A stretch of DNA of 64,000 bases from Selaginella moellendorffii (Eukaryota > Streptophyta > Lycopodiopsida > Selaginellales > Selaginellaceae): assembly GCF_000143415.4 (NCBI RefSeq), contig NW_003314315.1, forward strand, positions 991,514 through 1,055,513. The letters run 5' to 3'. The position numbers and the translations under genes were made by a program. A model generated the notes under the pieces. The model searched no databases. It saw only the letters and a list, made by a program, of their open reading frames with translations, and was not told the DNA's origin. Shown here piece after piece: positions 21,590 through 33,025 of the stretch; within the stretch, counting starts at the first letter, position 1; each line of letters begins with the position of its first letter.

Positions 21590-23569
21590 TTGTAGAGCAC
21601 TCTATCGGCCATGAGCACGCCGCCGTCAAGGCGCTCCAGTGGCTTCTCTCCGCAGAGCATTGTCACAACGCTAGACAGAAGCTAGACAGAAGTTTGAGCC
21701 CCACGCTTATCACTCTCTCCACTTGTTCTTCGTCAAAACTTGGCCCAGGTGAGCTGACGATTCTCTCGTCTAGCAGCTCCGGTATCTTGTTCTATTCGTG
21801 TAACTTACAGGCCTGCGATGGGATCGCTCCAGCTTTCTCAAGGAGGAAAAAAGTTTTTTTCGATCACTCACCCATTCCAGAAGGTACTGGGTTGATCCCA
21901 ATCCGTGCTCTTTCGACCACTCACGATTCCCAGGCTCAGGATTCCAAAGCTGAAAACATCTGCTTTGTCCGTCAAGAGGCACTCCGGTGCCATATATCCC
22001 CTGCAAAAACAAAGGTTTGCTCTCGTATCTGAAGAATGTGGTGTGACTTTGCTTACACAGTTCCTGCGATTTGTGTGTTGATGGATTTCTCATCCAAGTA
22101 CAGTTTCGCCCAAAGTCCGCAATCTTTGCCTCGAACCGTTTGTCCGAAAGTACCTTCCCGGCTTTGATGTCTCTGTGGATGATTTTTCTCTGGGAATCCT
22201 GGTGCAGGTAAAGGAGTCCTCGAGCTACATCTAAGATGATATTGTATCTTTGCTCCCAGGAAAGGCAAGGTTCTCCTGGATCAGCCGGTACGTAAGTGGA
22301 GCATTGTCAAAAGCTTTCAAGAGATGGGCTTGGCCCTTACCAAACAGGACTTTGGCCAGGCTGTTGTTCTCCAGGAGCTCGAACACCAGCAGCCTTTAGA
22401 TTCCTCGGTGCCGTATAGCTTGACCAGGTTCCGGTGCTGGACACTGCTTACAAGCCGGACCTCGTTGAGGAACTCGTGTTTTCCTTTTCGCAACTCCGTG
22501 GTAGGTCTTTTGATGTCTATCTTTCTACCGTCTTGCAGAATTCCCTGATTAAAGATCTTCTCGATCATACAAAACTTTTCCCAAGGCAAGTCACTGCTCA
22601 CCTTGTAGACCACTCCACATGTAGTTTTTTATCATCGCTGAAGGCTGCTTTCATGGGTAGATGGTTGCTCCCTGATGAATGCTCGTCCTTGTCCAACAAA
22701 TTATAGAAAACGAGCTTCGAGGTAATAGTTCTCTTTCGTAGCAACGTACCTACGTTGACGCAAGTCCTTCCAGGATTTAAGTATCGGTGCTTGATCCTCA
22801 GGCAGCAGAATATCATAATTCCCAGCGAAACAGTCCCACCCGTGGCGACGCCGAGCACCATCTTGAGAATCGTCTTCCTGCTGCCTCTGGATCCGGATTC
22901 ACGACTGAAGCTGCTGTAGAACAGGAAGGTGTCGAAACGAGCATAGCAGGTCTGGAAGAGGATGAAACCACTGGCACTGTGAGGACACCTCTCGGTGCAA
23001 GTTCTTCGTCGCGACGGCCATGCAAGTGTTACACTGCTCGGCGCTCATGTCCCGTCGACACTCGCGCAGCCCGAAGACTCGCGACTTGCCGTCTCCAGAA
23101 GTGACAGTGGTGGAAGATCCATGGCTAGACAACACCACCATCGCGGAGTTTACATTCTGGCCATTATACAATAGTCTCGTCCAGGACGGAGAAGAAAGGA
23201 TGGTTATCGTAGATGAGGTAGCAGCCGTAGAGGAGGATCCGAGCTTCAAAGCTTCCGGGGCTGGCGGCCTGGGCTGCGTCTTGGTCACAGGAATCTCGGG
23301 ACAGGTCCTGGCGGCACTGGAGGACTCCGTAAGCTGTGAGTTTGCCATCGCGGCTGGGAGCGGAGCTCCGGAAGTGACCGGTGAGGGGGGCAGAAATGCG
23401 AGAAGATCGTCGAGAGCGGTGGAGTAAGAGAGAAGAAGTGGTGGTGCTCTGGAGTACTTCTCTCGGCCACAGTTCCAGCACGAGGACTCGATCAGTGTGG
23501 CAAGCGTTTGATGGTGGTGGGAGAAGATGAAGCTTGTGAGGAGGAGCATGGTGTGGAGGAGCGTCATCT
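21590..23569 (-). pseudogene. DUF26 cysteine-rich receptor-like kinase pseudogene
   Basis: Decayed tandem copy of the gene at 23697-25856. The reading begins at 23569 (signal peptide MTLLHTMLLLTSFIF) and keeps pieces of both DUF26 domains. The first has lost its third motif Cys (LQCRQDLSRDSCDQDAA), while the second keeps LRECRRDMSAEQCNTC. A membrane segment (GTVSLGIMIFCCL) is followed by kinase pieces ([28 protein letters not shown]). Frameshifts fall near 23375, 22970 and 22420, and there is a stop after VLDETIV. The activation loop and C-lobe survive only as scraps to about 21590. No functional product is expected. Confidence 0.85.
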
Positions 23570-23696
23570 CATTGCGTGAGTAAATTGATATCGTTGACAA
23601 AAGGAAAAGATTTTTAGGTTCTTCGTTAAATAAAGATTTTACTCTTCGCTCATTCTCGTTAAAGGTTTTAACTTAAAGATTTTTAGGGTTGTTCGA

Positions 23697-25856
23697 TCAT
23701 CGCGCCGAGGAGATGCATTGCGACGAGTGGAGTTCCTGGCTGCTGTAGCTCGAGTTTAGCGTGTCCGCCTTGAGCACTCCATCGACGAGCTCTACCATCG
23801 CCGGCCGCGACACTTTGCCCAGCTTGGCCTCTCCACAGATCATCGTCACGACTCGTGACATGCTTGGGCGCTGCGATGGCGTAGCTTGGGTGCACAGGAG
23901 CCCAACGCAAATCACTCTTATCGCTTGCTCCTTGTCAAAGCTTGGAGGTACAGTGTTGAGTCCCGCGTCTACAAGGTCCAGTTGTTCGTTCCTTTCGTGT
24001 GACTTCCAGGCCTACGATGCGAGAAAAACTCTTTCGATCCAAAAAACGAATGAAGAATGCGATCGCTACTCACCCATTCCAGAAGGTATTGTCGCTCGAT
24101 CGGTTGATTCAAGTCCGTGCTCCTTCGTCCACTTACAATCTCCAGGCTGAGGATCCCAAAGCTGAAAACGTCTGCTTTGTCTGTGAGGTGGCCGTGGAGT
24201 GCGTACTCCGGTGCCATGTATCCCCTGCAATGCGGTAAGAGATTGTGAAACTTTCTCAAGAGATTTGTTCTTACAGAGTTCCTGCGATCTGAGTGTTGAT
24301 AGATCTCTCGTCCGAGTACAACCTTGCCAGGCCAAAGTCTGCGATCTTGGCCTCGAACTTTTCGTCGAGAAGTACGTTCCCTGCCTTGATGTCTCTGTGT
24401 ATGATCTTTACCTGCGAATCCTCGTGCAGATAGGCAAGGCCTCGAGCTACACCAAGGATGACATTGTACCTTTGCTCCCACGAGAGACAAAGATTTCCTG
24501 GATCACAGGTAACTACTTAGTTCGTGATCTTTTCAAACTTTCACGAAGCACGTACCTTGAAACAGGACTCTGGACAAGCTGTTGTTCTCGAGAAGCTCGT
24601 AAACGAGAAGCCTTTCGGATTCCTCGGTACAGCAGCCGTATAATTTGACCAAGTTTCGATGCTGGACGCTGCTAACAAGCTTAACTTCGTTGAGGAACTC
24701 CTGCTTTCCTTTTTGGGACTGCGTCGTGAGCCGCTTGATGGCTATTCTTCTTCCGTCTGGCAAAGTGCCCTGCATTTCTTCGAGGTAAACGAATTTGGAA
24801 CTCTACATAGTTTTTGCTTACCTTGTAGACGACTCCGAATCCTCCCTGGCCTAGTTTGTTGTCATCGCTAAAGCTGTTTGTGGCTGTTTTCAGTGCATGA
24901 TACGAGAAGATGGTTGCTCCGTGGTGAATGTTGGCTTGCAAGTCGAGATCTGCCATGTAGAGGTAAAAAAGAAGGATCTGTTTCAGAAAACACACTATAC
25001 CTTCTTTAAGCTTCTTTCTTGCAGCAGGAGTCAACCGATGCCTGTTCTTGACACAGCAAAATGCAAAGATCCCCAGCAGCAACGCACCTCCAATAATCCC
25101 AAACACCAACTTGAGAATTCGATCCCTGCCCGACCCGGATCTGGATTCACGGTCGAGGCTGCTGTAGAACTTGAAGGCGTCAAAGCGCGTGTAGCAGCTG
25201 TTGAGAAGAATGGATCCACTGGTGTTCCCGATGCATCGATCGGTCATGTTTCTCATCGCCACTCTCACGCACGAGTCGCACTGCTGGGAACTCAAGTCTC
25301 CTCGACACTCACCGAGCACGAAAACTTGAGACTTTCCACTTCCAACCGTGGCTGTGAACGAAGATCCACGCCGAGACAGCGTCGCCAGTGCGGACTTGAG
25401 GTTGTCGTCATATCCGGGAGACGAAGCTATGCTGCTACAGTTCAGACAGAGCAGGGACTCGTCCAGGACGGAGAAGAAGGGATGGTTTTCATACCGCAGG
25501 AAGCAGCCGTAGAGCTGGATTTTGGCTCCAAGGCTTGAGGAGCACCTAGATTTGACGGCCTGGCCGATGTCTCGAGCGCACTGGTCGCAGGAGTCTCTCG
25601 ACATGTCTTGGCGGCACTGGAGCAGTCCATAGAGAGTGAGCTCTGCGCTTTGGACGGAGCTCTGGAAGAAGCCAGTGACCGGAGCATTTGTGATGAGAGT
25701 TGCGAGGAGGTTGTCGAGGGCGGTGGAGTAAGAGCTGCCGTTGGTGAATTTCTCTTCTCCGCAGCTCCAGCAGGAGTACTCGATTGGTCCCGGGACTGGA
25801 GCAGCATTTGATGCGATCGAGAGAGTGAGGAAAAGCGAGATGTGGAAGAACACCAT
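23697..25856 (-). CDS. DUF26 cysteine-rich receptor-like kinase (CRK)
   Basis: Six exons (25856-25001, 24949-24822, 24769-24556, 24497-24275, 24224-24074, 24011-23697) give an unbroken 628-residue frame. The order is signal peptide ([18 protein letters not shown]); two DUF26/Gnk2 domains with C-X8-C-X2-C ([13 protein letters not shown] and [13 protein letters not shown]); a membrane helix ([18 protein letters not shown]); and a Ser/Thr kinase with [34 protein letters not shown] and [11 protein letters not shown]. All catalytic residues are kept, so it should be an active RD kinase at the plasma membrane. CRKs act in redox, stress and immune signalling. The 51-nt first intron preserves frame if retained. 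The signal-peptide Met at 25856 is preferred over upstream in-frame starts. Confidence 0.93.
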
Positions 25857-26234
25857 GACAAAGTGCGAGTGATCAATGGACGTTGTCAACCATCTTAAAG
25901 TCAAACATATTTGAACTGAAGTATCGGACAAAGGTGTGCTTGTTTATACTTTCAAGCTTACACCATGGACAAATCAAAAGAATCGTTATCATTGTTATCG
26001 AGAATGCGATGTCTCAACACAAATGAAAGAGTTGCCTTTGTCAAGAAAAGACCATGTTGGCATTGCATGATTTAATGGAAAACGCTAAGGTCATCAGGAC
26101 CTGGATTGGCAAAAGTGGTTTATGAGTTTGGCTTTGTACGCCCATGCTTCGATGGCAGTATAAAGCTAGCTCGCCTAGCAAGCGGAAAGATCAATCCACT
26201 CTCCTTGCTCTCTTATATGAGTTTTTAAGGAACG

Positions 26235-26828
26235 ATGATGTCACAAGTGCTCCTCCTCCTCCTGCTGCTGTGCGTCTCGACTTTCAGTGCCTCGGGGAGT
26301 GCAAGCGAAGGTTACTCTCAGCCTGAGAAGCCGGGCATGCATCCCAAGAGATCCAGCACCGTAAACATTAGTAGTGGCAAAGCTTCTTCAATAACTTCGG
26401 TTCTGATGTGAATGGCAATATCATTTTTGGGATCTTCCTGACGAGCTGGCCTGAAGCAATTGAGTCGCCATCGGCGAGCTTGAGCGAGAGAGATGCCGCC
26501 CTCCTCAATATCGTCATGAAGACCATTCATCGCCAACAGGAGTGGCAGCATAGCTCCAATGGCAAATTCTTCGCAGCCCTCCTCTCTGGTTCACGGGATG
26601 GTGGTGGAATTCAAGGGCCATCAGCTCGACCACATGAGGTAGCTATAGTTCTCGTTGAAGTTGTGATCAATAGTGGATGGTTTGCTGCAGTGCACTTGCG
26701 AACAACAGTGCTATCAGGGCGCGACGCATCAACGTCGGGCAGCAAACTTTCGCTGGGATCATCGACGCTGCACTTAGTCAGAAGTTATCGCCCAGCATGA
26801 TCCCACGATCAAATCCAGTTATAAAATG
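26235..26828 (+). pseudogene. Ferritin-like (desiccation-related type) gene, broken copy
   Basis: Begins with a clear signal peptide (MMSQVLLLLLLLCVSTFSAS). Later blocks match the neighbouring gene on the opposite strand: NSSQPSSLVHGMVVEFKGHQ plus LDHM (compare NSSQTSSLVHKLMNEFAVHQ plus LDHI), then after a GT-AG intron INVGQQTFAGIIDAALSQKL (compare MNVGRQAFSGILQAAIGQKL). The first ferritin helix block (DAALLNIVMK) is in a different frame from the next, and the frame closes about 130 residues early at 26828. It lacks the Pro-rich tract. It could also be a short, alternatively spliced gene, but the frame change argues for a pseudogene. Confidence 0.6.
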
Positions 26829-27179
26829 AGAAACGAATCTATATCTATGCTGTTTATAGTTTCACTGTGCGCAGCTTGAAGCATGACACAAGTGACTGCA
26901 AACTTAAAGTTAACCAGATAGAATGCACGGAGAGAGATTCCTAACGGTCCAACAACAAAAAAATCTAACTAAGATGGATCTGTATGACTTAATAAGAGAA
27001 ACAAATTGAAACATTAGCCAAAGCTTGACTTTTTGATTAAGGTTGACTTGCTCTTGCTATTCTCAACAAAAAAAAAAAAAACAAAGTTATGGCTGTTTTT
27101 CAAATAAATGGATGTATTCAAAAGCTTCCAAAACAAATATGTATGGAAGGATCATGCAATGAATGAATTTCTGAAGCTT

Positions 27180-29235
27180 CTAAGCTAGGATTCCGAGGTT
27201 ACCAAGCACATTAAACACGCCCATCGTACCCTGTCTTGCAACCATCTTCACTGGCTCCACCACCATCGAGTTGTCTTGGCTCAAAGAGGGTGAAGCGAAC
27301 GGCTTTCCGGCACACTCATCGCTCAGGAGAGCCAAAAGCTGGCGCAGCTCCGTGATCTTGCTGGAGAATGCGCCCACTGTCATTGGAAATGGAACGACTT
27401 TGTTCTCGCTCATTGAAATTAGAATCGTTCTCACGGCCGCGTCCTCACTCGTCAGAGCTCTCAGCATTCCTGCCACGATCTGTGTACATGCACAAAGAAA
27501 GACAAAGAGCAGGGTTTAGATCTTGATCGACAGAGATGGCGTGTTTTACCGCCTTTGAAGCCTCGTTTTCCAGCTGGGGAAGAATCGCCTCAGCAAGCGA
27601 AGGTGCCATAGGGGACATGACAAAAGATGCCAAAAGAACTCTCTCGGGGCTTCCAAACGCATCGAATTCGGGTGGAAGTTTCTGGCCAATCGCCGCCTGG
27701 AGGATTCCAGAGAAAGCTTGCCTTCCAACGTTCATGCGTGGCCTTGCAACAGCTCGGGTTTTCAAGAACTGGGACAGCACACTGCACCCAAGGAAGAAGA
27801 GGGAAAAGTAAGAAACAAAAACACAAAATTTGACCAACCTGATGTGATCTAGCTGATGAACAGCAAATTCGTTCATTAGCTTGTGCACCAGCGAAGAGGT
27901 TTGGGAAGAATTGTGGTTACTCATGTGAAAGGTGCCACCATTGGCTACCGTCATGTAAAACTGGGAGAGTATGTATTCCATCTTGAGGAGGCTGTTGAGA
28001 AGTCGGGTATCAGTGTCACTCAATGATGTTGGTGTTTCCAAACGCCTACAGCTGGTCGTTCTTCCGCCAAGGGGGTTGTAACTTGGTGGCGGTGGCGAGG
28101 GTAACTCATAACTGGGCGGAGGTGGTGGCGATGAAGGCTCATAGCTTGGTGATGGTGCCGGTGGTGGCGGTGACTCGTAGCTCGGTGACGGTGGTGGTGG
28201 ATACTCAGGCAGTGGTGGACTGGAGTAACTTGGTGGCGGAGTTGCATATGGTGGCGGTGGTGGACTGGAGTAACTTGGTGGTGGAGCTGATGTTGGTGGT
28301 GGTGAATACTCAGGTGGAGGTGGTGGACTGGAGTAATTTGATGGCGGAGTTGGTGGCTCATAGCTCNNNNNNNNNNNNNNNNNNNNNNNNNNNNNNNNNN
28401 NNNNNNNNNNNNNNNNNNNNNNNNNNNNNNNNNNNNNNNNNNNNNNNNNNNNNNNNNNNNNNNNNNGGTGGGGGTGGACTGGGAGTAACTTTGTGACGGT
28501 GGTGGCGGGTGGACAAGAGTAATTTGGTGGCGGAGTTGGTGGACCATAACTTGGTGATGGCGGAGGTGGTGGACCATATCTTGTTGAGGCGGTGGGGGGT
28601 GGATACTCAGGTGGTGGTGGTGGACTAGAACTTGGTGGCGGAGTTGGTGGTTCATAGCTTAATGACGGTGGTGGTGAATACCCAGGTGGTGGTGGTGGAC
28701 TGGAGTATCTTGGTGGCGGAGTTAGTGATAACGCTGGCGGTGGCGGTGGACTGGAGAAACTTGGTGGTGGACTTAGTGATAATGCTGGTGGTGGCGGTGG
28801 ACTGGAGTAACCTGGTGGCGGAGTTGGTGAGCTTGGTGACGGTGGTGGATACTCAGGTGGTGGCGGTGGACTGGAGTAACTTGGTGGAGGAGTTGGTGGC
28901 TCATAGCTTACTGACGGTGGTGGCGGTGGACTGGAGTAACTTGGTGGTGGAGATGGTGGCTCATAGCTTAGTGACGGTGGTGGTGGTGGATACTCAGGTG
29001 GCAGCGGCGGACTGGAGTAACTTGGTGGCGGTGTTGGTGGCTCTGATGGTGGTGGCTCATAGCTTGGTGACGGTGGTGGTGAATACCCAGGTGGTGGCGG
29101 TGGACTGGAGTTACTTGGTGGCGGAGGCGGTGGGTCGTCCTTCACTAAGTGTGTTAGTCGAGCTGCACTGCCTGCAACAGAAGATGTCACACACAGCACT
29201 AACAGCAGCAACCTGATCATAGAGAACGACTCCAT
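27180..29235 (-). CDS. Extensin-like Pro-rich plus ferritin-like domain protein
   Basis: Three exons (29235-27839, 27781-27550, 27479-27180) give a frame of about 642 residues that includes a 100-N gap. A signal peptide (MIRLLLLVLCVTSSVAGSA) leads into about 360 residues of SPPPP and YxPP repeats typical of hydroxyproline-rich wall proteins. Then comes a ferritin-like domain of the desiccation-related (PCC13-62) type: TRLLNSLLKMEYILSQFYMT, SSLVHKLMNEFAVHQLDHI, RMNVGRQAFSGILQA, PQLENEASKA. An O-glycosylated, wall-anchored ferritin-like protein is inferred. The true repeat number is unknown because of the gap. The broken sibling at 26235 faces it. Confidence 0.85.
28367..28466. other. Assembly gap (100 N)
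   Basis: Exactly 100 unknown bases inside the Pro-rich repeat, the usual size for a gap of unknown length. Tandem repeats probably defeated assembly. Confidence 0.98.
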
Positions 29236-29797
29236 GATTCGACACGGAATGGTGTGATGCCGCTCCTCCAAATGAGCCACGGTTTTATACTGCGTAACAC
29301 CATGCACACATTCCACAATTCAACATTACAAGCATGGAAAGTCATCCGCATTTAGCAAAAGTAGTGAACGGTCTTTACGTTTTTGGAACTTCCACTTTGT
29401 CAATCTAGGCATCCTTGCTTGAATATCAAGAAGTTCTATGGAGCTTCATGCCATGAAGGCTTTATCGACGAACTATGTGATGCTAGATCACGCCCCTCTT
29501 TACATTAAAAGTCACGTCCTTCAGTTTGAAACAAATCCCACTAAACGATCTTTTAATTTCATCCTTGCTAGCAAACTGGATAGTATAAGCTGGTCGTTTT
29601 TTCCTCGTCCCGACCCTGTGTGTATGTTAAAACTCGGAGAAACAAAACTCCATTGGCCGCTCTAAAAGAAAGATGACTATAAAAACTTCCCTGGCCTTCG
29701 ATCTTTTGTTAGACTTTCATTGTATGGTGCAGCTACCTTGCTGGCTTCTGTACGAGAAAGAACAAACCTCAGGTTGGAAGACAACTACTTGTGACAC
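29236..29797. other. Intergenic region
   Basis: Upstream flank of the Pro-rich gene and downstream flank of the SLT-like gene. No further feature recognised. Confidence 0.5.
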
Positions 29798-31709
29798 TTA
29801 CTTTGGTCTGGGATGATACTCCGGGAGCGTGTCCAGGTATTTTAGCCAGAACGGCCCAGCTTCAGCACTATCTACACACAGAGGCCCACCTCTGTACGAC
29901 TGGACGATGAACTGGTCACTTCTCGTCCTGCCTTGCTCAGAGTTAGACATGGAAGTGGATGATTCTTTCCACACGAACCTGTTCTTGTAACCTGCTAACC
30001 AGGAGACATACGCCGCTCCAAAATACATCGACACAAAGGGCTTAGTTAAGTCTTCGCATGATCTTAGCCTGTATGACTTGTACCCCAAATCTCTGACAGG
30101 GAGAACAAAGCAAATAAAAAACATGTAAGGAATAATGGACATTTTGCTTACGAGTAGAGCCATAACGCGGTGGTATATGGCGTCTGCATTAGTCCTGTCG
30201 GAGATTCCAGCCCGAACAAAAGCCTTTTACTGCTGATATCTGCTAACGTGCAAAGCATAGCCTGACAAACAAAATCAAGCATAGATTTATAAAGGCATGA
30301 AAGAAAATTCCGCTTACTGGGCTAATTCCTCTGTCAGTAAAGTATCTCGATACGATTATTCCTGCAATGGCCTAGAGGAACATAGAGATTTAGACACGCG
30401 AAGTAAAATACAGATTTTACCTTCAACTCCGTCCTTGTAACAAAAGGTCGCATCTGAGTATCACGGGAAAAGCGCACTTTTCCTGGTTTTTCTCCTGCCT
30501 TGGTCCATTCCTTTTTCACATCTGGTTGTCTCCACATTTCTGCCATGTCCTGTGCCGAAGTTCTTTCCTCCCAATAAATCCACTGGCGTCCTAAAACAAC
30601 GCAAAAACAAATAAAATACTCTGGGGACGTAACAACAAAAGTTTACCTGGCGAAGGACTCGGTTGCACTGCAGCGGAACCCAGATGAGCAGGAGCTGGCG
30701 TTGAAGCAGGCGACTCAAGAACAGGCAACTCCCTGATGCAAAACGAAAGTAAACATCTGATCCTGATCCATGTCGTTTGAGATAGTATTACCTTCCAATA
30801 GGTAGGTTCTGCTTGGCTTGTAAGTAACGGTTCCAATAACCGAGAGTGAACTTGCTTGTCGCATGCTTCGGTCCTGAGTTATATGCCCGAACCATGAACT
30901 CTTCACTCCGCCTCCTACAGTGGCATTGTATAAGTCAAAGAACCGCTAGCTAAAAACTATTAGCTTACTTATGCTCGTAGGTAGACAACCATTTCAAATA
31001 TGCCGCTCCAAAGTAGACACAGACAAAAGGTCTGTAGAGCATGTCAGCAGAATAGGCATTGAAGCTCATGTCCCTATGGAAACAATTTTATTTGCGTTCG
31101 GTTACGAGGAAACCAAGGAGAGCTCAGAAAACAACACTTACTTGACTAGCCATTCAGCCGTGGACGCTAACACTTGCATAAGACCCGTGCTTGCTTCCTT
31201 TAGCTTCGGCTCATAGCGATGTGCTAGAGGTTGACGATGGCTCTCGATCTCCGCAATAGCGCAAATCATCGACTGCATTGTCAAACAAAGACGAAGAAGA
31301 AAAATCCATCAATCCAGCAACAGGCATAAAAAAGAGCAAGAACTTACTGGACAAAAATCCATCAATCCAGCAACAGGCATAAAAAAGAACAAGAACTTAC
31401 TGGATCGAGCCTTCGCTTGAAGTGCCTTCCAATGATAAGCTCCGCCACAGCCTATACCAGAAAGCACGGACAAGAAGAGCTTGCGTTAGCTATGGTAGCG
31501 TGCAAGAGAAAGTAAGAAAGGAGATTTCTTACCCGCATTTCCGTTTGAGTGAGGTATGGATGGCCGTCCGGATTTCTCGACATATGAACCTTGCTTCCTG
31601 GAGCTTCCCCGGCGGCGATCCACTCCTTGCGGACATCGACATGCGACCACATCGCGAGCATGTCCTCGGGATCCACACAGTCATCCCAATATTTCATGCC
31701 CGGCGGCAT
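29798..31709 (-). CDS. Protein with two lytic-transglycosylase (SLT)-like modules
   Basis: Eleven exons (31709-31533, 31451-31401, 31272-31142, 31073-30969, 30914-30792, 30732-30647, 30590-30421, 30371-30318, 30261-30152, 30092-29979, 29927-29798) form a 416-residue frame. It consists of two similar modules, each with a W-rich leader (MWSHVDVRKEWIAAGE and MWRQPDVKKEWTKAGE) and an SLT/goose-lysozyme-like part. Module 1 has AIAEIES with the catalytic Glu-Ser, STGLMQV, FGAAYLKWL and AYNSGP. Module 2 has ADISS, PTGLMQT, FGAAYVSWL and SYRGGP, so it lacks the catalytic Glu. SLT enzymes cleave peptidoglycan glycan strands, and basal plants keep a plastid peptidoglycan pathway. Cleavage by module 1 only is inferred. 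The final TAA overlaps a donor-like AAGTAAGT, so a further exon is possible. Confidence 0.8.
31300..31405. repeat. Tandem 53-bp duplication spanning a splice donor
   Basis: Two copies, period 53, differing at about two bases (AAAATCCATCAATCCAGCAA ... AAGAACTTACTGGA). The unit includes the end of exon 2 and its GT donor in the SLT-like gene, so there are two donors in the intron. Confidence 0.9.
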
Positions 31710-32218
31710 TTTCGAGCTCGCGATCTCAAGACGGCATTCAGCGCCGCGCTGCGACTGGCAAGATCCTGGAGCTGGAGGAGCCGGAGAGGCGCTTCCGGGA
31801 GCGCGGAATTGGGGAGAGATCGGCCTCGCCTACCTGATGCTGGCGCTGGTGCTGCGCAGCTCCGCGGCGCGCTGGAGGATTCCTCGCGAACCCTCGCTCT
31901 CCCCCTTCCCCCAAACCCTAAATACTTCCACACGCGATTTCCTCTTCATCGTTTTTTTTGCATGCGTCTTGTGCCCTTCTCGCTTCTTCCATGGCATTTT
32001 TTTATGCCAGAAATTTTTTCCACGGCACCGTTAGGGCAGGCCCGAGATCGTGCCACGTGCAGCCCCGGAACCGCCGCCACGTGGCAAAGTCTTGGCTTAG
32101 AAAGAACCACGTCTTTGTGGTTTTTTTAATGGAGTCATGGATCAACTCTTTCTTCCAAAGTGGAGCATTTCCTTGTAACCACTAAGAGGGAATTTTGACT
32201 TTACCATGAGTGTTTCCT

Positions 32219-32230
32219 TGCTATATAAGA
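32219..32230 (+). promoter_or_regulatory. TATA box of the small secreted peptide gene
   Basis: GCTATATAAG lies about 70 bp upstream of the ATG at 32293, well placed for a TATA box. Confidence 0.6.
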
Positions 32231-32292
32231 TTAGCTTCCCCAGGCAAAGAGTGTGTAACAAAGCACACAATTATAAGTTTTGATTGAGGAGA

Positions 32293-32505
32293 ATGAAGAG
32301 CAAGAGCATGAGCAAAAGTGCGTTTCTTTTGTTGTCACTGATGGCATTTTGGATTGTGTTGCTGCTTCTTGCACCAAATTTTGCTGCTGCTACTGCTAGA
32401 AATCCCACTAAGGATGCGGTTTCTGCCAGAGGAGCGCATGGTGCATCTTACCACTTGGAGCACAACGACATAAACGAGCGCGGCAGACATCCCCCACGCC
32501 CTTGA
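32293..32505 (+). CDS. Small secreted peptide precursor (possibly RGF/GOLVEN-like)
   Basis: 70 residues. A basic N-terminus and strong hydrophobic core (SLMAFWIVLLLLAPNFAAA) make a signal peptide of about 33 residues, and a short polar segment follows. The C-terminus is DINERGRHPPRP. It resembles the RGF/GOLVEN hormone consensus (D-Y-x4-H-x-P-P-x-H-N) in its Asp, central His and HPPR, but lacks the sulphated Tyr and the final His-Asn. A TATA box sits upstream. It could equally be an unrelated secreted peptide. No paralogue is seen in the window. Confidence 0.6.
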   Translation: MKSKSMSKSAFLLLSLMAFWIVLLLLAPNFAAATARNPTKDAVSARGAHGASYHLEHNDINERGRHPPRP

Positions 32506-32717
32506 ATCCAGTGGGGCAACTCAATGTGTTGTCAAGGTTTTATAAAGATATTGACAAGCTTGCGAAATAGACGATACATAATCTGGCCACAAGTCAACAA
32601 AAATAAAAATTGGTTTAAGGTGTGAATGTCTCAAGTCTGTCAGTCTCTCCTCAAAGATCAAGATCTAGTCAACTGCCAGTCCACAAAGGTCAAAATGCTT
32701 GACTTAGCCATATGACG

Positions 32718-33025
32718 CATCAATATAGTCTGGACTGGAGAAAAGAAGATCAACTGGAATGTCTCAGCCCTTTCAATTTGGAAGGCTGTGAAGAACTTGC
32801 AAGAAAAGCAAGCTCCACTTTTTCTACTACAGGGTGAGATATTTAGCTAGAACTACCTGAGGAATTTTCACAAAATTAATTAGAGATTCAATTTTTTTTT
32901 ATTTTATGAAGCATCAATATAGTCTGGACTGGAGAAACGAAGATCAGCCCTTACAATTTGGAAGGCTCCGAAGAACTTGCAGGAAAAGCAAGCTCCCCTT
33001 TTTCTACTACAGGGTGAGATATTTG
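32718..33025. repeat. Imperfect direct duplication, about 130 bp, period 194
   Basis: 32718-32850 and 32912-33025 both read CATCAATATAGTCTGGACTG ... GCAAGCTCC ... CTACTACAGGGTGAGATATTT. The second copy has lost about 16 bp. Non-coding, 3' of the secreted-peptide gene. Confidence 0.85.

Noticed and set aside
28632-29216. Long plus-strand frame opposite the Pro-rich gene
   Set aside because: Shadow of the GGTGGN repeats; the minus frame has a signal peptide, introns and a ferritin-like domain.
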